Shown here: positions 19,637 through 29,306 of the stretch, piece after piece
Numbering within the stretch: position 1 is the stretch's first letter
Layout: each line of letters begins with the position of its first letter
NCBI RefSeq assembly: GCF_006980715.1
Contig: NZ_SBHN01000013.1
Coordinates: forward strand, 85,404 to 149,403
Origin: Telmatospirillum sp. J64-1
Lineage (GTDB): Bacteria; Pseudomonadota; Alphaproteobacteria; Rhodospirillales; Magnetospirillaceae
DNA: 64,000 nt
Reading direction: 5' to 3'
Notes under the pieces: model-generated
What the model saw: the letters and a program-made list of their open reading frames with translations, nothing else
Told to the model about the DNA's origin: nothing
The model's database searches: none
Program-made: the position numbers and the translations under genes

Positions 19637-20599
19637 ATGAGCCTGGCCGTCGCCATCCAGATGGACCCCATCGAGAGCATCGATATCAATGCCGACAGCA
19701 CCTTCGCCCTGGCATTGGAAGCGCAGAAGCGGGGCCACGGCCTGTTCCACTACCTGCCGCAGTCCTTAAGCTTCCGCAACGGCCGGGTGATGGCCCGTGC
19801 CCGCGCCCTGTCGGTGCGGCGCGAGAAGGGCAATCACGCCACGCTGGGCGCGCCCGAGATGCTGGACTTGGCGACCATGGACGTGGTGCTGATGCGCCAG
19901 GACCCGCCCTTCGACATGGCCTATATCACCGCCACCCATCTGCTGGAGCATGTCCATCCGCAGACCCTGGTGGTCAACGATCCGGTGCAGGTGCGCAATG
20001 CTCCCGAAAAGCTGCTGGTCACCCATTTCCCGACGCTGATGCCGCCGACCCTGATCACCAGCGATCGCCAGGAAATCCTCGACTTCCGGGCCGAGCACAA
20101 GGATATCATCGTCAAGCCGCTGTTCGGTAATGGCGGGGCAGGGGTGTTCCACATCAAGCCCGAGGACGATAACCTCAATTCCCTGCTGGAATTGTTCACC
20201 CAGCTCTACCGCGAGCCGATCATCGTCCAGCGCTATCTGCCCGAGGTACGCCAGGGCGACAAGCGCATCATCCTGGTGGACGGCAAGGTGGCCGGGGCGG
20301 TCAACCGCGTCCCCGCCCAGGGCGAATCCCGCTCGAACATGCATGTCGGCGGCAGGCCCGAAAAGACGGCGCTGACCCCGCGTGAAGAGGAAATCTGCGA
20401 AGCTATCGGGCCGACCCTCTCGGAACGCGGCCTGCTGTTCGTCGGTATCGACGTGATCGGCGACTACCTGACCGAAATCAACGTTACCTCGCCCACCGGC
20501 ATCCAGGAAATCGACCGCTTCAACGGCAGCAACATCGCCGGTCTGGTCTGGGATGCCATCGAGGAGAAAGTCACCGCCCGCCATGCCGCCTCGGCCTGA
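19637..20599 (+). CDS. gshB: glutathione synthetase
   Basis: GshB joins gamma-glutamylcysteine and glycine with ATP to form glutathione. The 320-residue ATP-grasp enzyme starts [15 protein letters not shown], has [14 protein letters not shown], the ATP-binding [15 protein letters not shown] and the C-terminal [11 protein letters not shown]. The ATG at 19637 follows AGAGGATTTC; frames open further upstream run through the SirB1 gene and are not used. It ends the rsmI-yraN-BON-sirB1-gshB run. Confidence 0.96.
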   Translation: MSLAVAIQMDPIESIDINADSTFALALEAQKRGHGLFHYLPQSLSFRNGRVMARARALSVRREKGNHATLGAPEMLDLATMDVVLMRQDPPFDMAYITATHLLEHVHPQTLVVNDPVQVRNAPEKLLVTHFPTLMPPTLITSDRQEILDFRAEHKDIIVKPLFGNGGAGVFHIKPEDDNLNSLLELFTQLYREPIIVQRYLPEVRQGDKRIILVDGKVAGAVNRVPAQGESRSNMHVGGRPEKTALTPREEEICEAIGPTLSERGLLFVGIDVIGDYLTEINVTSPTGIQEIDRFNGSNIAGLVWDAIEEKVTARHAASA

Positions 20600-20608
20600 G
20601 CGGCGGCC

Positions 20609-20715
20609 CATGCTTCGAGACGGCCCTTCGGGCCTTCTCGGCATGAGGTTAGGTCATTGAAAAATGAGAAAGTAGCCTCGTCCTGAGGAGCCGCATAGCG
20701 GCGTCTCGAAGGACG
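20609..20715. repeat. repeat family 2 copy
   Basis: CATGCTTCGAGACGGCCC at the left and GCGTCTCGAAGGACG at the right are inverted, with internal hairpins and an AT-rich centre (TTGAAAAATGAGAAAG). It lies between gshB and hslU, which converge. Confidence 0.85.
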
Positions 20716-20792
20716 GGGCGGGCCGGAAGCCTCGCCCACACCCATCCGTCACCGCTGCGATGGATGGGTGTGGCGAGGGCATGACGATGAAG

Positions 20793-20827
20793 AAAGGGAT
20801 GCAGGACAGGACCCTGCATCCCTTTTT
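20793..20827. terminator. rho-independent terminator between gshB and hslU
   Basis: A 13-bp perfect stem pairs AAAGGGATGCAGG with CCTGCATCCCTTT around a 7-base loop and is followed by T's on the plus strand and preceded by A's. It can serve both convergent genes. Confidence 0.75.
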
Positions 20828-20829
20828 CC

Positions 20830-22143
20830 TTACAGGATGAACTTCGACAGGTCGGCGTTCTTCGCCAGCGTGCCGACGCGGTCGCGGACCATGGCGGCAT
20901 CGATGGTGATGGTGGTGCCGGACTGGTCGGTGGCGGTGAAGCTGATCTCTTCCAGCAGCCGTTCCATCACCGTGTGCAGGCGCCGGGCGCCGATATTCTC
21001 CACCCCGCGATTGATCTCGGCGGCCAGGTCGGCCAGGGCCTCGATGGCGTCGTCGGTGAAGTCCAGCGTCACTTCCTCGGTCGCCAGCAGGGCCTTGTAC
21101 TGCTTGATCAGGCTGGCTTCCGGTTCGGTGAGGATGCGGATGAAGTCCTCGCGAGACAGGGCCTTCAATTCCACGCGGATGGGCAGGCGGCCCTGCAATT
21201 CCGGCAGCAGGTCCGACGGCTTGGCGACATGGAAGGCGCCCGAGGCGATGAACAGGATGTGGTCGGTCTTCACCGGGCCGTGCTTGGTGGCGACCGTGGT
21301 GCCTTCGATCAGCGGCAGCAGGTCGCGCTGCACGCCTTCGCGCGACACGTCGCCGCCGCCGCCGCGTTCGGCACGGGCGCAGATCTTGTCGATCTCGTCC
21401 AGGAAGACGATGCCGCTGTTCTCGACCGAATGGATGGCTTCCTTGACCACCTTTTCCTGGTCGAGCAGGGCTTCGCTTTCCTCCTGCACCAGGATGGGAT
21501 GGGATTCGGCCACGGTCATGCGGCGGGCCTTGGTGCGGCCGCCGAAGGCCTTGCCGAAGATGTCGCCCAGATTGACCATGCCCATCTGCGTGCCCGGCAT
21601 GCCGGGAATGTCGAATGTGGGCAGCCCCATGCCGCTGTTGTCGGCGACCTGGACCTCGATCTCCTTGTCATCGAGCTGGCCTTCACGCAGCATCTTGCGG
21701 AATTTCTGGCGCGTCTCGGCGCTGGCGGTCTCGCCCACCAGGGCGTTCAGCACGCGCTCTTCGGCGGCCAGTTCGGCCTTGGCGACCACCTGCTTGCGCA
21801 GCTTCTCGCGGGTCATGCCGATGGCCGCTTCCAGCAGGTCGCGGACGATCTGCTCGACGTCGCGGCCGACATAGCCGACCTCGGTGAACTTGGTCGCTTC
21901 GACCTTGATGAAGGGCGCCTGGGCCAGGCGGGCGAGGCGGCGGGCGATCTCGGTCTTGCCGACGCCGGTCGGGCCGATCATCAGGATGTTCTTGGGCAGG
22001 ACCTCTTCGCGCAGGGCCTCGGGCAATTGCTGGCGGCGCCAGCGGTTGCGCAGGGCGATGGCGACGGCGCGCTTGGCGTCGTTCTGGCCGACGATGTAGC
22101 GGTCGAGTTCCGAGACGATCTCGCGCGGGCTGAAGGCGGTCAT
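20830..22143 (-). CDS. hslU: ATP-dependent protease ATPase subunit HslU
   Basis: HslU is the AAA+ unfoldase that feeds substrates to the HslV peptidase. The 437-residue protein has Walker A GPTGVGKT at 57-64, Walker [12 protein letters not shown], the GYVGRDVE pore loop and a C-terminal KFIL tail that docks in HslV. Its ATG overlaps the hslV stop by four bases. HslVU next to the his genes is a common alphaproteobacterial arrangement. Confidence 0.97.
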   Translation of the reverse strand: MTAFSPREIVSELDRYIVGQNDAKRAVAIALRNRWRRQQLPEALREEVLPKNILMIGPTGVGKTEIARRLARLAQAPFIKVEATKFTEVGYVGRDVEQIVRDLLEAAIGMTREKLRKQVVAKAELAAEERVLNALVGETASAETRQKFRKMLREGQLDDKEIEVQVADNSGMGLPTFDIPGMPGTQMGMVNLGDIFGKAFGGRTKARRMTVAESHPILVQEESEALLDQEKVVKEAIHSVENSGIVFLDEIDKICARAERGGGGDVSREGVQRDLLPLIEGTTVATKHGPVKTDHILFIASGAFHVAKPSDLLPELQGRLPIRVELKALSREDFIRILTEPEASLIKQYKALLATEEVTLDFTDDAIEALADLAAEINRGVENIGARRLHTVMERLLEEISFTATDQSGTTITIDAAMVRDRVGTLAKNADLSKFIL

Positions 22144-22688
22144 AGGCTTTCCACGACGACGTTGTGATTGGTGTAGACGCAGATTTCTGCGGCGATCTTC
22201 ATGGCGCGGCGGGCCACGGTCTCGGCGTCCAGGTCCTCGACCGTCATCAGGGCGCGGGCGGCGGCCAAGGCGTAATTGCCGCCCGAACCGATGCCGATGA
22301 CGCCGTCTTCGGGCTCCAGCACGTCGCCGGTGCCGGTCAGGACCAGCGAGACGGAAGCATCGGCCACCGCCATCATGGCTTCCAGGCGGCGCAGGTAGCG
22401 GTCGGTGCGCCAGTCCTTGGCGAGTTCGACGCAGGCGCGGGTGAGCTGGCCGGGATATTGCTCCAGCTTGGCTTCCAGGCGCTCGAACAGGGTGAAGGCG
22501 TCGGCGGTGGCGCCGGCGAAGCCGCCGATCACGCTGCCGTCACCGAGGCGGCGCACCTTGCGCGCGTTCGACTTGATGACCGTTTGGCCCAGGCTGACCT
22601 GACCGTCACCGGCGATCACCACCTTGCCGCCCTTGCGGACGCAAAGGATGGTGGTGCCATGCCAAAGCTGGCTGCTGTCCTGTGACAT
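22140..22688 (-). CDS. hslV: ATP-dependent protease peptidase subunit HslV
   Basis: HslV is a threonine peptidase of the proteasome beta type. The 182-residue protein has an 11-residue propeptide before the catalytic Thr12 in [11 protein letters not shown], and the expected GDGQVSLG. It is first in the hslVU operon and coupled to hslU by ATGA. Heat-shock control is common for this operon, but no convincing sigma-32 site was recognised in the 183 bp upstream. Confidence 0.97.
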   Translation of the reverse strand: MSQDSSQLWHGTTILCVRKGGKVVIAGDGQVSLGQTVIKSNARKVRRLGDGSVIGGFAGATADAFTLFERLEAKLEQYPGQLTRACVELAKDWRTDRYLRRLEAMMAVADASVSLVLTGTGDVLEPEDGVIGIGSGGNYALAAARALMTVEDLDAETVARRAMKIAAEICVYTNHNVVVESL

Positions 22689-22871
22689 GATTCCCCGCGA
22701 AACTGACGTAGGGGCCCGCCGGGCGACGTTTACGTGAAGGGTCTCCGGTTGGCCCAGGACCCCCGAAGATGTCGTGACTCGGCAGCAGCGGTCAAGTCTG
22801 CGGGGGATGGCTTGAACCCAAGATATAGCGCGTGAAACCGGGCAGTCCAGGAAGCGGCTTCTTTTCCCCGT

Positions 22872-24221
22872 TCAGTCCAGGCGGAGGTTCAGTTTTTCCA
22901 GGGCGTCATGGATGGGGATGAACAGGTTCAGGCCCATGGTGTCGCCGCTTTCGCCCAGATAGCCCGCCACCGCCATGCCGACCAGATTGCCCTGGCCGTC
23001 CAGCAGCGGACCGCCGCTATTGCCGCCATGGATGGTGACGTCGCTCTGGATCAGGTCCAGCCCGGTGCGGGGCTGGCGGCGGATGCTGCTGACGACGCCC
23101 TTGGTCAGGGTATGGGACAGGGCTGGGGAGGTCGGGGCCCCGATCGCCAGCACATCCTCGCCCAGCTGGGCCATGCGGTCGCGGACCGGCAGGGCCGGGT
23201 AGTGGCTTTCCTCGACCAGCAGCAGGGCGACGTCGCGCATTTCGTTGACGCGCAGCACTTCGGCCACCACCTCACGGCCAGACAGCAGGCGAACCTTCAC
23301 CAGCCGGGCGCCGCCGGTGACATGGGCGTTGGTCAGCAGATAGCCCTTGGGCGAGATGAAGAAGCCCGAGCCATGGCCGTCGGGCGTGATGACCGTCACG
23401 GTGGCGGCGCGGACCTGGTCCATATGGGCGGCGATGGGCGCGGTATAGGCGGGCACGCGATCCAGCCGCATGGCCGGGCCGTCATAGGCACGCACCGCCA
23501 CGGGAAGCAGATCGGCGCCGCCGTCACGGTGCAGGCCGGGGGCGGGCTGGCCGCTGGTGACCAGGCGGCGGAAGCCCGCATCGGCGGCCAGATTGGCGGC
23601 GGCCGCGGCGAAGGCGCCGCCCAGGATCACCGCTTCGCCGTCGACCGAACCGGAAGAGGTCGAGAAACTGCCCTCGGTCGTGGTCTCGTAGATGATTTCG
23701 CGGTTGAGATTGTCGTAGACCTGCCAGGTCACGCGCAGGAAACCGTCGCCGCTGATGGTGCCGGTGCGCGTGCCCCAGAACCAGTCCACGTCGCGGCAGA
23801 GATTGAACTGGATCTCGGAGACGCGCCCGCCGACGCTGTAGACGGCGCGCCCGGCATCGCGGCGCTGCTCGAAGATCTGCCTGGGGTCGCCGACCACGTC
23901 GTAGCCGGCCCCGGTCAGGGCTTCGTGGAAGAGATCGGCCAGTTCGACCGAGGAATCGGTCAGCCGCCCGCTGCCCCAGCTTACCTGCCCTATGGAGGCG
24001 TCGCAGGACAGGGGGACGAATTTGAAGCCGCCCAGCGTGGTGCCGCGCTTGATGTCGAAGACCGTGCGCAGATAGCGGATGGGCTGGGGCTGCGCCTCGG
24101 GCGACAGGGTGACGACCGGCCGCTGTTCGGCCTGATGGACGGGGGTGCCCTGGCAGGCGGCAATGACCAGCACCGCCGCTGTCGGCAGGATCAGGCGCAA
24201 GGCCCGGAACGGCTGTGGCAT
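22872..24221 (-). CDS. trypsin-like serine protease lipoprotein
   Basis: The 449-residue exported protein has a lipobox ending at Cys23 (VIAAC). Residues 50-260 form a domain I do not recognise. A chymotrypsin-fold protease domain fills residues 270-445, with the triad His300 (TNAHV), Asp330 (MRDVALL) and Ser402 (GGNSGGPL), as in Deg/HtrA enzymes, but with no PDZ domain. It should act in the periplasm, attached to a membrane. It is divergent from hisB and convergent with nothing close by; the next gene leftward is hslV. Substrates are unknown. Confidence 0.88.
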   Translation of the reverse strand: MPQPFRALRLILPTAAVLVIAACQGTPVHQAEQRPVVTLSPEAQPQPIRYLRTVFDIKRGTTLGGFKFVPLSCDASIGQVSWGSGRLTDSSVELADLFHEALTGAGYDVVGDPRQIFEQRRDAGRAVYSVGGRVSEIQFNLCRDVDWFWGTRTGTISGDGFLRVTWQVYDNLNREIIYETTTEGSFSTSSGSVDGEAVILGGAFAAAAANLAADAGFRRLVTSGQPAPGLHRDGGADLLPVAVRAYDGPAMRLDRVPAYTAPIAAHMDQVRAATVTVITPDGHGSGFFISPKGYLLTNAHVTGGARLVKVRLLSGREVVAEVLRVNEMRDVALLLVEESHYPALPVRDRMAQLGEDVLAIGAPTSPALSHTLTKGVVSSIRRQPRTGLDLIQSDVTIHGGNSGGPLLDGQGNLVGMAVAGYLGESGDTMGLNLFIPIHDALEKLNLRLD

Positions 24222-24360
24222 CTTTCCCCCTTTTTGCAGCTGCGCACTACATTAGCGCGAGAATTCTATCGTTATTCGCGCATAGGGCAAGCCGGGGAAA
24301 CGGGGGCTGGTGATAAAAGGCTTTTCCTGTTAGTACGGGGCGCAGCACAGGAGTACCGTC

Positions 24361-24960
24361 ATGCGCCAGGCAACGATCGAGCGCAATACCAACGAAACCC
24401 GTATCAAGGTCACGGTGAACCTCGACGGCACCGGGATCTATGACGTGAAGACCGGCATCGGCTTCTTCGATCACATGCTCGAACAGCTGTCGCGGCACAG
24501 CCTGATCGACATCACCTTGCGCGCTGAGGGCGACCTGCATATCGACTGCCATCACACGGTCGAGGATTGCGGCATCGCCATGGGCATGGCGGTGGCGAAG
24601 GCGCTGGGCGACCGCAAGGGCATCACCCGCTACGGCTCGGCCATGATCCCGATGGACGAGACGCTGACGCGCGTGGCGCTGGACCTGTCGAACCGGGCCT
24701 ATCTGATCTGGAAGGTCAAGTTCACCCAGCCGCGCCTCGGTCAGATGGACACCGAACTGTTCAAGGAATGGTTCCAGGCCTTCGCCCAGGCCGCCGGCAT
24801 CACGCTGCATGTCGAATGCCTGTATGGCGAGAACAACCATCACATGGTCGAAGCCAGCTACAAGGCCCTGGCCCGCGCGCTGCGCGAAGCCATCGAGATC
24901 GACCCGCGCAAGGCCGATGCCGTGCCCTCGACCAAGGGCGTGCTCGGCGGCTCGCTCTGA
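24361..24960 (+). CDS. hisB: imidazoleglycerol-phosphate dehydratase
   Basis: HisB removes water from imidazole glycerol phosphate in histidine synthesis. At 199 residues it is the monofunctional form, without the histidinol phosphatase domain of E. coli. Metal-binding histidines lie in [23 protein letters not shown] and ENNHHMVEA. It opens the rightward hisB-hisH-hisA-hisF-hisE operon. The 139-bp gap to the divergent protease gene should hold the promoter. Confidence 0.97.
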   Translation: MRQATIERNTNETRIKVTVNLDGTGIYDVKTGIGFFDHMLEQLSRHSLIDITLRAEGDLHIDCHHTVEDCGIAMGMAVAKALGDRKGITRYGSAMIPMDETLTRVALDLSNRAYLIWKVKFTQPRLGQMDTELFKEWFQAFAQAAGITLHVECLYGENNHHMVEASYKALARALREAIEIDPRKADAVPSTKGVLGGSL

Positions 24961-24973
24961 AGGCGATAGGGGC

Positions 24974-25618
24974 ATGAACGTCGCGATCATCGATTACGGT
25001 TCGGGCAATCTGCGTTCGGCGGCCAAGGCCTTCGAGCGGGCGGTGGCCGAAGCCGGGCTGGACATCGCCGTCGCCGTCACCTCGGACCCCGAGGCGGTGC
25101 GCCGCGCCGACCGGGTGGTGTTGCCCGGCGTCGGCGCCTTCGGCGATTGCATCAAGGGGCTGAATGCCCTTTCCGGCATGCGCGAGGCCATGGAAGAGGC
25201 CGTGCATGGCGCGGGCCGCCCGTTCCTCGGCATCTGCGTCGGCATGCAGCTCATGGCCAGCAAGGGCCGCGAGCATGGCGAGCATCGGGGCCTGGGCTGG
25301 ATCGACGGCGAGGTGGTGCCCATCACGCCCGCCGACCCGGCGTTGAAGGTGCCGCATATGGGCTGGAACGAACTGGACTTCACGCCCGGCCGCCATCCGC
25401 TGCTGGACGGGCTGGAGCCCGGCGCCCATGCCTATTTCGTCCATTCCTATCATTTCGTCTGTGCCGATCCGGCCCAGAGCCTTGCCTCCGTCTCCTATGG
25501 CGAGGCGCTGACGGCGGTGATCGGGCGCGGCAACATGGTCGGCACCCAGTTCCATCCCGAAAAGAGCCAAGCCACCGGTCTGGCCGTCCTTACGAATTTC
25601 CTGCGCTGGAAACCCTAA
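24974..25618 (+). CDS. hisH: imidazole glycerol phosphate synthase glutaminase subunit
   Basis: HisH supplies ammonia from glutamine to HisF. The 214-residue class I glutamine amidotransferase has the nucleophile Cys88 in GICVGMQ and the His194/Glu196 pair in TQFHPEKS. The ATG at 24974 lies 13 bases after the hisB stop. hisA begins one base after its stop. Confidence 0.97.
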   Translation: MNVAIIDYGSGNLRSAAKAFERAVAEAGLDIAVAVTSDPEAVRRADRVVLPGVGAFGDCIKGLNALSGMREAMEEAVHGAGRPFLGICVGMQLMASKGREHGEHRGLGWIDGEVVPITPADPALKVPHMGWNELDFTPGRHPLLDGLEPGAHAYFVHSYHFVCADPAQSLASVSYGEALTAVIGRGNMVGTQFHPEKSQATGLAVLTNFLRWKP

Positions 25619-25619
25619 G

Positions 25620-26345
25620 ATGATTCTCTTTCCCGCCATCGACCTGAAAGACGGCGCCTGCGTGCGTTTGCTGCGCGGCGAGATGGACCAAGCCACGGTG
25701 TTCAGCACCGCCCCCGCCGAGCAGGCTCGCGAATTCGCCGATGCCGGTTGCGAATGGCTGCATGTGGTGGACCTCAACGGCGCCTTCGCCGGCAAGCCGG
25801 TGAACCAGGATGCGGTGGCCGCCATCCTCAAGGCAGTCAAGGTGCCGGTGCAATTGGGCGGCGGCATCCGCGACATGCGCACCATCGAGGCCTGGCTGGA
25901 AGCGGGCGTGCGCCGCGTCATCCTGGGCACCGTCGCCCTGCGCGACCCGACCCTGGTCAAGGAAGCCTGCAAGCGCTTCCCCTCGCGCGTGGCCGTGGGC
26001 ATCGACGCCCGCGACGGCATGGTGGCGGTCGAGGGCTGGGCCGAGACCTCGCAGGTCAGTGCCCTGGACCTCGCCCTGAAATTCGAGGATGTGGGCGTCG
26101 CCGCCATCATCTTCACCGACATTTCCCGCGACGGCGCCATGCAGGGCCCCAATGTGGAGGCCACCGCCGAGCTGGCCCGCCGCCTGACCACGCCGGTTAT
26201 CGCCTCGGGCGGCGTGTCCTCGATCGAGGACTTGAAGGCGCTGAAGGCCCTGTCCGGTTCGGGCATCGCCGGCGTCATCTCGGGCCGGGCGCTCTATGAC
26301 GGCCGGATCGACCTGCGCGAGGCGCTGGCGCTGCTCAAGGGCTGA
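25620..26345 (+). CDS. hisA: ProFAR isomerase
   Basis: HisA performs the Amadori isomerisation of ProFAR to PRFAR. The 241-residue TIM barrel starts [12 protein letters not shown], which includes the catalytic Asp8; the second catalytic Asp is in [15 protein letters not shown] strand 5-6 region (VGIDARDG). Two phosphate-binding repeats (GGGIRD and SGGVSS) are seen. It is packed between hisH and hisF with gaps of one and five bases. Confidence 0.97.
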   Translation: MILFPAIDLKDGACVRLLRGEMDQATVFSTAPAEQAREFADAGCEWLHVVDLNGAFAGKPVNQDAVAAILKAVKVPVQLGGGIRDMRTIEAWLEAGVRRVILGTVALRDPTLVKEACKRFPSRVAVGIDARDGMVAVEGWAETSQVSALDLALKFEDVGVAAIIFTDISRDGAMQGPNVEATAELARRLTTPVIASGGVSSIEDLKALKALSGSGIAGVISGRALYDGRIDLREALALLKG

Positions 26346-26350
26346 TACCG

Positions 26351-27115
26351 ATGCTGAAGACGCGCGTCATTCCCTGCCTGGACGTCAAGGACGGCCGTGT
26401 GGTCAAGGGCGTCAATTTCGTCGATCTGGTCGATGCCGGGGATCCGGTGGAACAGGCCCGCGTCTATGACAGGGCCGGGGCCGACGAACTGACCTTCCTC
26501 GACATCACCGCCAGTTCCGACAACCGCGACACTTTGTATGACGTGGTGGCGCGCACGGCGGAACAATGCTTCATGCCGCTGACCGTGGGCGGCGGCGTGC
26601 GGCAGGTCGAAGACATCCGCAAGCTGTTGCTGGCCGGTGCCGACAAGGTCTCGATCAACACCGCCGCGGTGCATCGCCCTGAATTCGTGCGCGAGGCGGC
26701 CGAGAAATTCGGCAGCCAGTGCATCGTGGTCGCCATCGATGCCAAGTCGGTGGGGCCGGGCAAGTTCGAGATCTTCACCCATGGCGGGCGCAAGCCCACC
26801 GGCCTGGACGCCGTGGACTGGGCCAAGCGCATGACCGAATATGGCGCGGGCGAGATCCTGCTGACTTCGATGGACCGCGACGGCACGCGCGAGGGCTTCA
26901 ACCTGCCGCTGACCCGCGCCGTCGCCGATGCGGTGTCCGTACCGGTTATCGCCTCGGGCGGGGTGGGCAATCTCGACCATCTGGTCGATGGTGTGCGCGA
27001 GGGCCATGCCTCTGCCGTTCTGGCTGCCTCCATCTTCCACTTTGGTCTCTATTCCATCAGCGAGGCGAAGGCACATATGAAGGCGGCGGGCATTCCCGTC
27101 CGTCTGGACCGCTAA
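26351..27115 (+). CDS. hisF: imidazole glycerol phosphate synthase cyclase subunit
   Basis: HisF uses ammonia from HisH to close the imidazole ring, giving IGP and AICAR. The 254-residue barrel has Asp11 in [16 protein letters not shown] and a second Asp near 130 in VVAIDAKSV, with GGGVRQ and SGGVGN phosphate loops. It is followed by hisE after 16 bases. Confidence 0.97.
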   Translation: MLKTRVIPCLDVKDGRVVKGVNFVDLVDAGDPVEQARVYDRAGADELTFLDITASSDNRDTLYDVVARTAEQCFMPLTVGGGVRQVEDIRKLLLAGADKVSINTAAVHRPEFVREAAEKFGSQCIVVAIDAKSVGPGKFEIFTHGGRKPTGLDAVDWAKRMTEYGAGEILLTSMDRDGTREGFNLPLTRAVADAVSVPVIASGGVGNLDHLVDGVREGHASAVLAASIFHFGLYSISEAKAHMKAAGIPVRLDR

Positions 27116-27131
27116 GAAAAAGAAAGAAGGT

Positions 27132-27449
27132 ATGAGCGCCACCATCGACGAGCTTTATGCCGTCATCGCCAGCCGCAAGGGCGGCGACCCCGAAAAATCC
27201 CATACCGCCAAGATGTTCGCGCGCGGGCGCGGCAAGATCGCGCAGAAGGTGGGGGAAGAAGCGGTCGAAACCGTGATCGCCGCGCTGGCCGAGACCCCCG
27301 ACCATGTGGTCGCGGAAAGCGCCGACCTGCTTTATCATCTGATGATCCTCTGGGCCGATATCGGTATCAAGCCGGAACAGGTCTGGGCCGAGCTGGAACG
27401 CCGCAAGGGCGTCTCGGGGATCGAAGAGAAGAAGTCGCGGAAGAAATAA
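27132..27449 (+). CDS. hisE: phosphoribosyl-ATP pyrophosphatase
   Basis: HisE hydrolyses PR-ATP to PR-AMP, step two of the pathway. The 105-residue all-alpha protein has KVGEEAVETVIAAL and ESADLLYHLMILW, the acidic metal-binding helices of the MazG-like fold. HisI is not fused or adjacent, so it must be encoded elsewhere, as must hisG, hisD and hisC. The C-terminus is lysine-rich. It ends the his operon; a family 2 repeat follows. Confidence 0.95.
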   Translation: MSATIDELYAVIASRKGGDPEKSHTAKMFARGRGKIAQKVGEEAVETVIAALAETPDHVVAESADLLYHLMILWADIGIKPEQVWAELERRKGVSGIEEKKSRKK

Positions 27450-27460
27450 GCGCGCTTGCC

Positions 27461-27565
27461 CATGCTTCGAGACGGCCCTTCGGGCCTCTTCAGCATAAGG
27501 CCGGAGCAGTTTGAAAAAATAGCCTCGCGCCTTCAGGAGCCGCCCCGGCGGCGTCTAAGGATGAG
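27461..27565. repeat. repeat family 2 copy
   Basis: It begins CATGCTTCGAGACGGCCC and ends GGCGGCGTCTAAGGATG, with an AT-rich middle. The right arm has lost a few bases compared with other copies (GTCTAAGG instead of GTCTCGAAGG). It separates hisE from the HIT gene. Confidence 0.8.
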
Positions 27566-27608
27566 GCGGGCCGGAAATCTTTTTTCAAACAAGAAACGGG
27601 GGAAGATC

Positions 27609-27971
27609 ATGTCCTATGATGACAACAACATCTTCGCGAAGATCCTGCGCGGCGAGATCCCGTGCAAGAAGGTCCACGAGGACGATTTCACCCTGGCTTT
27701 CCACGACATCAATCCCCAGGCGCCGGTCCATGTGCTGGTGATCCCCAAGGGCAAATACGTTTCCATGGCCGATTTCAGCGCCAAGGCTTCCGAGGCCGAG
27801 ATCGCCGGCTTCATCCGCGCCGTCGGCAAGGTCGCCCGCGACCTGGGCCTGGAAGAAGAGGGCTATCGGGTGCTGGCCAATATCGGCGCCAATGGCGGCC
27901 AGGAAGTGCCCCATCTGCATGTCCATATCTGCGGCGGCCGCAAGCTGGGCCGGATGATCCATCTGGCTTAA
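27609..27971 (+). CDS. HIT family protein (HINT-like nucleotide hydrolase)
   Basis: This 120-residue histidine-triad protein has HLHVHICGG near residue 102, with the middle histidine as nucleophile. The NIFAKILRGEIPC start and VHVLVIPKGKY are typical of the PKCI/HINT branch, which hydrolyses purine nucleoside phosphoramidates. It is often found next to hisE in alphaproteobacteria, and it may be read through from the his operon despite the intervening repeat. Confidence 0.93.
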   Translation: MSYDDNNIFAKILRGEIPCKKVHEDDFTLAFHDINPQAPVHVLVIPKGKYVSMADFSAKASEAEIAGFIRAVGKVARDLGLEEEGYRVLANIGANGGQEVPHLHVHICGGRKLGRMIHLA

Positions 27972-28045
27972 GGCGCGTTCCGCTTCACCTTCCGACTCAT
28001 TGATCCCTCGGCGCGCGGGCGCTACCTCCTGGGACGGAGGTGTCA

Positions 28046-28642
28046 ATGCAACCGATCCGCCGTCCCGAATTGCTGCCGCACGAGGATTATGCCGCGCGCC
28101 GTTCCGAGATGCGGCGCCGCTTCGAGGAATTGGTAAGTCACCGCCGGGTGAGTATCGGCCCCTATGCCATCCTCGATTTCGAGAACCACGCGACCTTGCG
28201 TGCCCGCGCCCAAGAGGCGGCCTGGGCGCGCAAGGCCGAGGGCGCAGATCTCGAGCGCCTGGTCGAGGCCTATAACCGCCTGATGCCCCGGGGGCAGGAA
28301 TTGGTGGCGCGGCTGTGGTTCGATATCGACGACCACGACCGGCGGCGCCGCGAGATCGAGGCCCAGACCGGCATCGAGGCCACCGGCAGCATCTCCTTCA
28401 CCGATTTCGTCATTCACGGGGTCGCCGATCCCGAGGCTGTGCAGGCCCTGCGGGAATGGGAGGACGAGAGCAGCCTGCTGCATGTGCTGCGCTTCCCCTT
28501 CCGCCGCAGCCATATCGAGGCCTTCGGCCATCCCGATGCCGTCGTGGTGGTCGGGCTGGGGCAGGATACCTATGGCCATCTGACCATCCTGCCGGTCCAC
28601 CAGCGCAATGCCCTGGACGGAGATTTCGACCCACCGTCCTGA
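28046..28642 (+). CDS. DUF3501 family protein
   Basis: The 198-residue protein begins MQPIRRPELLPHEDYAARR and has RVSIGPYAILDFENHATL and a late VDLGQDTYG-like strand, as in DUF3501 proteins. No catalytic motif, signal peptide or membrane segment is seen. ATG 28046 is chosen because GGAGG stands five bases upstream; a GTG six bases earlier is less likely. DUF3501 genes often sit near rubrerythrin or Fe-S oxidoreductase genes, but none is here. Function unknown. Confidence 0.85.
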   Translation: MQPIRRPELLPHEDYAARRSEMRRRFEELVSHRRVSIGPYAILDFENHATLRARAQEAAWARKAEGADLERLVEAYNRLMPRGQELVARLWFDIDDHDRRRREIEAQTGIEATGSISFTDFVIHGVADPEAVQALREWEDESSLLHVLRFPFRRSHIEAFGHPDAVVVVGLGQDTYGHLTILPVHQRNALDGDFDPPS

Positions 28643-28655
28643 CGACGGTAAAGGA

Positions 28656-29153
28656 TCAGTCCACCGCTTCGCGGGAATAGACGCCCCAGAATTCGTCGCG
28701 GCGCATCCAGCCGACATGGCCGCCCACCTCGACCTGGCACATCTCGCTGTCGCGGGGGCAGCGTTGCAGGCGGCCGATGACGTCGGGCTCGACCAGGGCG
28801 ATGGCATTGGCGCTGGCGTCGGCGGTGCGGCGCAAGGGGCGGGTGGTGCCGGTGACGACCATCATGCGCCGGCCGGACAGCATGCTCTGATGCACCCAGC
28901 CTTCCGTGCCCTGCCAGTCGCGGATCCGGCGCCAGGCTTCGAATTCCGCGATCACCTCGACCGGCAGGTCGCGGCGGGTATAGGTCCAGTCCACCGGATA
29001 GCGGGTTCCCGGCCCGGTGCGCAGGTTGACTTCGTCCGACCGCAGGGACAGGAAGCGCGGCAGGGGCAGGCCGGTGGTTCCCTGCGCCGCGACGGGTGCG
29101 GACAGCGTGAACAGGACGAGCAGGAGACAAAAGGAAGTTGCGGCGCGCATCAT
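28656..29153 (-). CDS. exported SH3-like domain protein
   Basis: The 165-residue protein has a clear Sec signal peptide (hydrophobic residues 7-21, cleavage after AQG or PVAA). Two bacterial SH3-like units follow, one with VNLRTGPGTRYPV and WQGTEGWVHQSML, the other with EVGGHVGWMRRDEFWGVY. Such domains bind cell-wall peptides. Two cysteines near the end may form a disulfide. It converges with DUF3501 and is divergent from the dehydrogenase gene. A role in peptidoglycan contact is inferred. Confidence 0.87.
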   Translation of the reverse strand: MMRAATSFCLLLVLFTLSAPVAAQGTTGLPLPRFLSLRSDEVNLRTGPGTRYPVDWTYTRRDLPVEVIAEFEAWRRIRDWQGTEGWVHQSMLSGRRMMVVTGTTRPLRRTADASANAIALVEPDVIGRLQRCPRDSEMCQVEVGGHVGWMRRDEFWGVYSREAVD

Positions 29154-29306
29154 GGATTTTGGCTGACGACTCTCTGCTGACGGGAGGGCATTATAGGAGC
29201 CGGGCGCAGCGTCGGGTCAAGCCACGAGAGCACACAACATCACTGGACAACCCAGCGGGACCTTGTTAAGCCCATTGGGAATGTGATCCGGGAAGGGAGA
29301 GCTGGA

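Noticed and set aside
22689..22871. Heat-shock (sigma-32) promoter upstream of hslV
   Set aside because: CTTG-type sequences occur on the minus strand, but none pairs with a convincing -10 at the right spacing.
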